From Lapillicoccus jejuensis (lineage in GTDB: Bacteria; Actinomycetota; Actinomycetes; Actinomycetales; Dermatophilaceae): DNA of 64,000 nt. Under the pieces are notes generated by a model. That model was not told the DNA's origin and made no database searches. It worked only from the letters and a program-made list of their open reading frames with translations. The stretch covers positions 4,515,078 to 4,579,077 of the forward strand of contig NZ_VFMN01000001.1 in the NCBI RefSeq assembly GCF_006715055.1, given 5' to 3'. The translations under genes were made by a program, and so were the position numbers. This document shows positions 60,012-64,000 of the stretch, piece after piece (the first letter of the stretch is position 1; every line of letters begins with the position of its first letter).

Positions 60012-61022
60012 TCAGGCGACCCGCTGCTGCGGCGAGTTCTCCACCGTCTTGCCCGGGTCGCGCTCGACGAGGTCGCCGAGGGCGTCGTCGATCCGCTGCA
60101 TCAGCTCCGGCTCGAGGGTGACGCCGGCGGCCTTGACGTTCTCCCCGACCTGCTCGGGGCGCGAGGCCCCGACGAGGGCGGCGGAGACGTTCGGGTTCTG
60201 CAGGACCCACGCCACGGCGAGCTGGGCCATGCTCAGGCCGGCGTCGTCGGCGACCGGCTTGAGCTTCTGGACGCGGGTGAGGGTCTCGTCGTTCATGAAC
60301 CGCTGGATCATGTCGGCGCCGCCCTTCTCGTCGGCGGCGCGCGACCCGGCCGGCGGCTGCTCGCCCGGGCGGTACTTGCCGGTGAGCACGCCCTGCGCGA
60401 TGGGGCTCCAGACGATCTGGCCGATGCCGAGCTCCTCGCAGGTCGGGACCACCTCGGGCTCGATGACCCGCCACAGCATCGAGTACTGCGGCTGGCTCGA
60501 GATGAGCTGGATGCCGAGGTCCTTCGCGAGCGCGTGGCCGGCGCGGATCTGCTCGGCGGTCCACTCGCTGACGCCGATGTAGAGCGCCTTGCCCTGGCGG
60601 ACGACGTCGGCGAAGGCCTGCATCGTCTCCTCGAGCGGCGTCTCGGTGTCGTACCGGTGGGCCTGGTAGAGGTCGACGTAGTCGGTCTGCAGGCGCTGCA
60701 GCGACCCGTTGATCGACTCCATGATGTGCTTGCGGGACAGGCCGGTGTCGTTCTTGCCCTGGGGGCCGGTGGGCCAGTAGACCTTGGTGAAGATCTCCAG
60801 GCTCTCGCGCCGCTCGCCCTTGAGGGCCTCGCCGAGGACGGTCTCCGCCGCGGTGTTGGCGTAGACGTCGGCGGTGTCGAACGTGCTGATCCCCTCGTCG
60901 AGCGCGGCGCGCACGCACTGCGTGGCGACGTCGTTCTCGACCTGGGACCCGTGGGTCAGCCAGTTGCCGTAGGTGATCTCCGAGATCTTCAGACCGCTGT
61001 TGCCGAGGTAACGAAACTCCAT
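60012..61022 (-). CDS. Aldo/keto reductase (Kv-beta-like)
   Basis: A 336-residue NADPH-dependent AKR. FDTADVYANTAAETVLG supplies D and Y of the tetrad (about 48-58), IFTKVYWPTG the Lys and YQAHRYD the His. ALVGASRPEQVGENVKA at the C-terminus binds NADPH. It is closest in style to the Kv-beta/YajO-like AKRs that act on varied aldehydes and ketones. ATG 61022 is leaderless, with TAGGTT ending 7 nt upstream. Convergent with the aldehyde-type regulator, an arrangement that could be functional or accidental. Confidence 0.92.
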   Translation of the reverse strand: MEFRYLGNSGLKISEITYGNWLTHGSQVENDVATQCVRAALDEGISTFDTADVYANTAAETVLGEALKGERRESLEIFTKVYWPTGPQGKNDTGLSRKHIMESINGSLQRLQTDYVDLYQAHRYDTETPLEETMQAFADVVRQGKALYIGVSEWTAEQIRAGHALAKDLGIQLISSQPQYSMLWRVIEPEVVPTCEELGIGQIVWSPIAQGVLTGKYRPGEQPPAGSRAADEKGGADMIQRFMNDETLTRVQKLKPVADDAGLSMAQLAVAWVLQNPNVSAALVGASRPEQVGENVKAAGVTLEPELMQRIDDALGDLVERDPGKTVENSPQQRVA

Positions 61023-61029
61023 ACCTGCG

Positions 61030-61035
61030 AACCTA
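61030..61035 (-). promoter_or_regulatory. -10 box (TAGGTT) for the aldo/keto reductase
   Basis: TAGGTT ends 7 nt before ATG 61022; no separate ribosome leader. Confidence 0.55.
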
Positions 61036-61097
61036 CGACCCGTCCGCCACCGCGTCTCACCTGGTCGACCGGACGGCCCACCGCAGCGAGGTAGATA

Positions 61098-61124
61098 GGC
61101 ACCTGGAGCAGGTACCCTGGTGCC
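61098..61124. promoter_or_regulatory. GGCACC-N15-GGTGCC repeat over the vapB promoter
   Basis: The arms (61098-61103 and 61119-61124) flank TACCCT (61113-61118), a -10 box that ends 6 nt before ATG 61125. The right arm touches the start codon. This is the expected place for VapB or VapBC to repress its own leaderless promoter. Confidence 0.5.
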
Positions 61125-61376
61125 ATGGCCATCAACATCAAGCGCGAGCGGGTGCAGGAGCTGGCTCGGGAGGCGGCCGAGCGCACCGGCCGGTCGCAGA
61201 CCGACGCGATCGAGACCGCGCTGGAGCGCTACCTCGCGGAGCTAGCGGCGGACGGCGACGACCGCGAGCTCCGGATCGACGAGCTGCTGGCCCGGGTGGA
61301 CGCCGAGATGACCCCGCAGACGCGCGCCGCTCTGCTGTCGGACGACCTGTACGACGCCGACGGCCTCCCCCGGTGA
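61125..61376 (+). CDS. vapB: VapB-family antitoxin (Rv0623-like)
   Basis: An 83-residue antitoxin. The N-terminal MAINIKRERVQELAREAAERTGRSQTDAIETALERYL has the short strand and two helices of the ribbon-helix-helix type seen in the Rv0623/PSK_trans_fac group. The acidic C-terminus (DELLARVDAEM) would thread into the toxin. The stop overlaps the toxin's GTG (GTGA). It neutralises VapC and should repress the operon through the repeat at 61098-61124. Confidence 0.9.
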   Translation: MAINIKRERVQELAREAAERTGRSQTDAIETALERYLAELAADGDDRELRIDELLARVDAEMTPQTRAALLSDDLYDADGLPR

Positions 61377-61768
61377 TCCTCGACTCGTCCGCCATCGTGG
61401 CCGTCCTGACCGGGGAGCCGCAACGGGCCGACATCCGACGAGTCGCTCGGACCGCCTCGCGACTCGGCATCTCCGCCGGGACCCTGCTCGAGGTCGGTGT
61501 CGTCGTCGACCGGCGGGGGCAGCCCCTGTTGTCCCGGCGCCTCGACGCGCTTCTCGAGGAGTGGCAGGTCGAGGTGCACCCGGTCACCGAGTCGCAGGCC
61601 CGGATCGGTCGAGCCGCCTACCGCGACTTCGGCAAGGGGTCCGGACACCCCGCCGGCCTCAACCTGGGTGACTGCTTCTCCTACGCGCTGGCTCGCGAGA
61701 CCCGCCGCCCCCTGCTCTTCGTCGGCGGCGACTTCGTCCACACCGATGTGGTGGACGCACTCGCCTGA
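61373..61768 (+). CDS. vapC: VapC-family PIN-domain ribonuclease toxin
   Basis: A 131-residue PIN domain with the acidic cluster D4 (MILDSSAI), E40 (TLLEV), D100 (NLGDCFSYALA) and D120 (GGDF), which binds Mg2+ and cuts RNA, often tRNA or rRNA. All four acids are kept, so it looks active. GTG 61373 overlaps the vapB stop. Together with VapB it is a type II toxin-antitoxin module; no mobile element flanks it. Confidence 0.92.
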   Translation: MILDSSAIVAVLTGEPQRADIRRVARTASRLGISAGTLLEVGVVVDRRGQPLLSRRLDALLEEWQVEVHPVTESQARIGRAAYRDFGKGSGHPAGLNLGDCFSYALARETRRPLLFVGGDFVHTDVVDALA

Positions 61769-61886
61769 CCTGCACCTGCTCCCGGTCCGACCGGCGAGCC
61801 GCCGCCCCGTTTGTTCACCTTGGCTCACTACGGTCACGCGCGTCCCACCCCGACAGACCCGACCGACCCCGAGCCAGGAGGGAACG

Positions 61887-64000
61887 GTGACCGACCGGCG
61901 CCTCGCCGCGTCCGACCGCGCGCCCGCCCCGCGCACCCTCGTCGACGTCATCACCGCGACGGCGGCCGCGCACACCGACGCCCCCGCCGTCGACGACACG
62001 ACCACCGTGCTCACGTACGACGACCTGCTGGGGGCCGCGCGCGACCTCGCCACCGGGCTGCACGCGGCCGGGGTCCGGCGCGGCGACACCGTCGGCGTCC
62101 GCGCGACGTCCGGCCACGCCGACCTCTACGTCGCCGTCCTGGGGATCCTCCTCGCCGGGGCGGCCTACGTCGCCGTCGACGCCGACGACCCGCAGGAGCG
62201 GGCCGACCTCGTCTTCGGCGAGGCCCGGGTCGCCGCCGTCGTCGGGGCCCGGCGCAGCATCACCGTGGCGCCGGGGGGCCCGGCTGCGACCGACCGCCCG
62301 GGCGAGCCGCTGCCCGCGGTCACCCCCGACGACGACGCCTGGGTCATCTTCACCTCCGGCTCGACCGGCGTCCCCAAGGGCGTGGCCGTTACGCACCGCT
62401 CCGCGGCGGCCTTCGTCGACGCCGAGGCGCGGATCTTCCTGCAGGACAGCCCGATCGGCCCGGGCGACCGCGTCCTCGCCGGCCTGTCCGTCGCCTTCGA
62501 CGCCTCGTGCGAGGAGATGTGGCTGGCCTGGGGCCACGGCGGCTGCCTCGTCCCCGCACCCCGCTCGCTCGTGCGCACCGGCCAGGACCTCGGACCGTGG
62601 CTCGTCGCCCAGGACATCACCGTCGTCTCGACCGTGCCGACGCTCGCGGCGCTGTGGCCGGCGGAGGCCTTCGAGCCGGTGCGGCTGCTGATCTTCGGCG
62701 GCGAGGCCTGCCCGCCCGAGCTCGCCGCCCGCCTCACCGTCCCCGGCCGCGAGGTGTGGAACACCTACGGCCCCACCGAGGCCACCGTCGTCGCCTGCGC
62801 CGCGCCGATGGACGGCACCGGCCCGATCCGGATCGGCCTGCCCCTCGACGGCTGGGACCTCGCCGTCGTCGGCGCCGACGGCCGGCCCGTCCCCGAGGGG
62901 GAGACCGGCGAGCTGATCATCGGCGGGGTCGGCCTGGCCCGCTACCTCGACCCGGCCAAGGACGCCGAGAAGTACGCGCCGATGCCGACCCTCGGCTGGG
63001 AGCGCGCCTACCGCTCCGGCGACCTCGTCGTCCACGACCCCGAGGGCCTGCTCTTCGTCGGCCGCGCCGACGAGCAGGTCAAGCTCGGTGGGCGCCGGAT
63101 CGAGCTGGGCGAGGTCGACGCCGCCCTCCAGGCCCTGCCCGACGTCACGGCCGCGGCCGCCGCGGTGAAGACCACCCCGGTCGGCAGCCAGGTCCTCGTC
63201 GGCTACCTCGTGCCGGCCGACCCCGACGCGCCGTACGACCGCGACCGCGCGCTGGCCCGGCTGCGCGAGGAGCTGCCCGCCGCGCTCGTCCCCGTCCTCG
63301 CCGTCGTCGACGACCTGCCCACCCGCACCTCGGGCAAGGTCGACCGGGACGCGCTGCCGTGGCCGCTGGTCGGCGCGACCGGCGACGACGTCCCCGCCCT
63401 GCCGGGCACGGCCGGCTGGGTCGCGGGCCACTGGTCGGCCGTGCTCGGCCTGCCCGTCACCGACGAGCGCGCCGACTTCTTCGCCCTCGGCGGCGGCAGC
63501 CTGTCCTCCGCCCGGCTCGTCTCGCTGCTGCGCGAGCGCTACCCCACCGTCACGGTCGCCGACGTCCACGCGCACCCCCGCCTCGGGGCGCTGGCCGAGC
63601 TGCTCGACTCGTTCGCGCCGGCCGAGCCGCAGGCGGCGGTCGACCGCGAGGTCCGCCGCCTCCCCGCCGGGGTGCAGCTCCTGCAGACCCTCGTCTCGCT
63701 CGTCCTGCTCACCGTCCGCGGGCTGCAGTGGCTCGTCGGCCTCGCCGTCGCCACCGAGGTCCTGCGCGGCTCCGGTACGGCGTCCTGGCCGCCGCCGGCC
63801 TCGTGGTGGGCGATCGGCGTCGGCCTGCTGCTTCGTCACCCGGTTGGGGATGGGTCTGACCGCCCTGGCCTGCCGGGTCCTGCTGTGGCGCCGGCCCCGG
63901 CTCCTACCCGCGCGGCGGCTCGGTCAGGTCCGGCTGTGGGCGGCCGAGCGCTTCGCCGACGCCATGGGGCCGTGACGATGGCCGGCGCGCCGTGGATCGT
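61887..64000 (+). CDS. Pls/PosA-type single-module non-ribosomal peptide synthetase (partial, frameshifted patch)
   Basis: GTG 61887 follows AGGAGGG; the frame is open to the window end. Adenylation domain: FTSGSTGVPKGV (about 154-165), NTYGPTE (292-298), YRSGDLV, GRADEQVKLGGRRIELGE and K484 in TRTSGKVDRD. Carrier domain: FFALGGGSLSSARL with the phosphopantetheine Ser at 538. From about residue 590 membrane helices begin (LLQTLVSLVLLTVRGLQWLVG). There is no condensation domain. This order is that of Pls, the poly-lysine synthetase family, whose C-terminal membrane part links monomers. FDASCEEMW carries acidic residues in the substrate pocket. Between about 63831 and 63970 the frame departs: the neighbouring frame there gives the expected helix FVTRLGMGLTALACRVLL. 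Confidence 0.85.
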   Translation, partial: MTDRRLAASDRAPAPRTLVDVITATAAAHTDAPAVDDTTTVLTYDDLLGAARDLATGLHAAGVRRGDTVGVRATSGHADLYVAVLGILLAGAAYVAVDADDPQERADLVFGEARVAAVVGARRSITVAPGGPAATDRPGEPLPAVTPDDDAWVIFTSGSTGVPKGVAVTHRSAAAFVDAEARIFLQDSPIGPGDRVLAGLSVAFDASCEEMWLAWGHGGCLVPAPRSLVRTGQDLGPWLVAQDITVVSTVPTLAALWPAEAFEPVRLLIFGGEACPPELAARLTVPGREVWNTYGPTEATVVACAAPMDGTGPIRIGLPLDGWDLAVVGADGRPVPEGETGELIIGGVGLARYLDPAKDAEKYAPMPTLGWERAYRSGDLVVHDPEGLLFVGRADEQVKLGGRRIELGEVDAALQALPDVTAAAAAVKTTPVGSQVLVGYLVPADPDAPYDRDRALARLREELPAALVPVLAVVDDLPTRTSGKVDRDALPWPLVGATGDDVPALPGTAGWVAGHWSAVLGLPVTDERADFFALGGGSLSSARLVSLLRERYPTVTVADVHAHPRLGALAELLDSFAPAEPQAAVDREVRRLPAGVQLLQTLVSLVLLTVRGLQWLVGLAVATEVLRGSGTASWPPPASWWAIGVGLLLRHPVGDGSDRPGLPGPAVAPAPAPTRAAARSGPAVGGRALRRRHGAVTMAGAPWI

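Noticed and set aside
61125..61768. VapBC as a marker of a mobile or defence island
   Set aside because: No integrase, transposase, tRNA or defence gene is nearby, and base composition matches the surroundings.

Overview
The window is 64 kb of very GC-rich (about 72% by eye) actinobacterial chromosome. Support for this comes from the GC content, many GTG starts, TANNNT -10 boxes lying 6-8 nt upstream of leaderless starts, a SAM-IV riboswitch (known from Actinobacteria), an F420-type (Ddn) oxidoreductase, a PAC2 protein and a Pls/PosA-type single-module peptide synthetase. Gene content and style fit Micrococcales, possibly near Intrasporangiaceae/Dermatophilaceae; that placement is inference. 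I saw no rRNA, tRNA, CRISPR array, prophage or complete insertion sequence. The window is ordinary, densely packed chromosome with several accessory catabolic clusters.

Layout. 1-8 kb: a truncated YkvA-like protein, an EcsC-family protein, a family A DNA polymerase, and a two-gene heterodimeric ABC exporter with one degenerate ATP site. 7-15 kb: PAC2 protein, the HrpA helicase, an old yellow enzyme, and metY behind a SAM-IV riboswitch. 15-18.6 kb: a secreted six-repeat propeller protein with an Excalibur tail, NadR and an aldo/keto reductase. 18.6-29 kb: the most system-like region. An overlapping leftward operon (family 5 binding protein, DppB, DppC, fused DppD-DppF, aldehyde dehydrogenase, SDR, stand-alone LigD-type phosphoesterase) diverges from an amidase and an FCD-type GntR regulator, and a FadR-like operator lies between them. 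29-37 kb: Ddn protein, ribokinase, small membrane protein, GNAT-Nudix fusion, a sugar ABC importer with a PfkB kinase but no ATPase, and two small membrane proteins. 37-46 kb: recC-recB-recD with 4-nt overlaps. 46-54 kb: a frameshifted VOC protein, a crotonase, a two-subunit molybdenum hydroxylase (IorAB type), a secreted LAS-peptidase-like protein, a P450 and a NAD(P)H-binding protein. 54-64 kb: two lipoproteins, an SRPBCC protein, two unknowns, a frameshifted GAF/Fis regulator, an aldo/keto reductase, VapBC and the 5' part of a Pls/PosA-type synthetase that runs off the window.

How genes work together. The 18.6-29 kb cluster looks like uptake of a peptide- or amide-like compound, hydrolysis by the amidase and oxidation by ALDH and SDR, under the FCD regulator. 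The 31.9-36.2 kb cluster couples sugar import to phosphorylation. MetY is under S-adenosylmethionine control through its riboswitch. Several convergent gene pairs share very short hairpins that contain their stop codons.

Cautions. Six apparent frameshifts in three genes (46.1, 58.6-59.3 and 63.8-64.0 kb) may be real decay or consensus indel errors. The palindrome-forming octamer GTACGGCG/CGCCGTAC occurs at least 32 times by eye and is unexplained.
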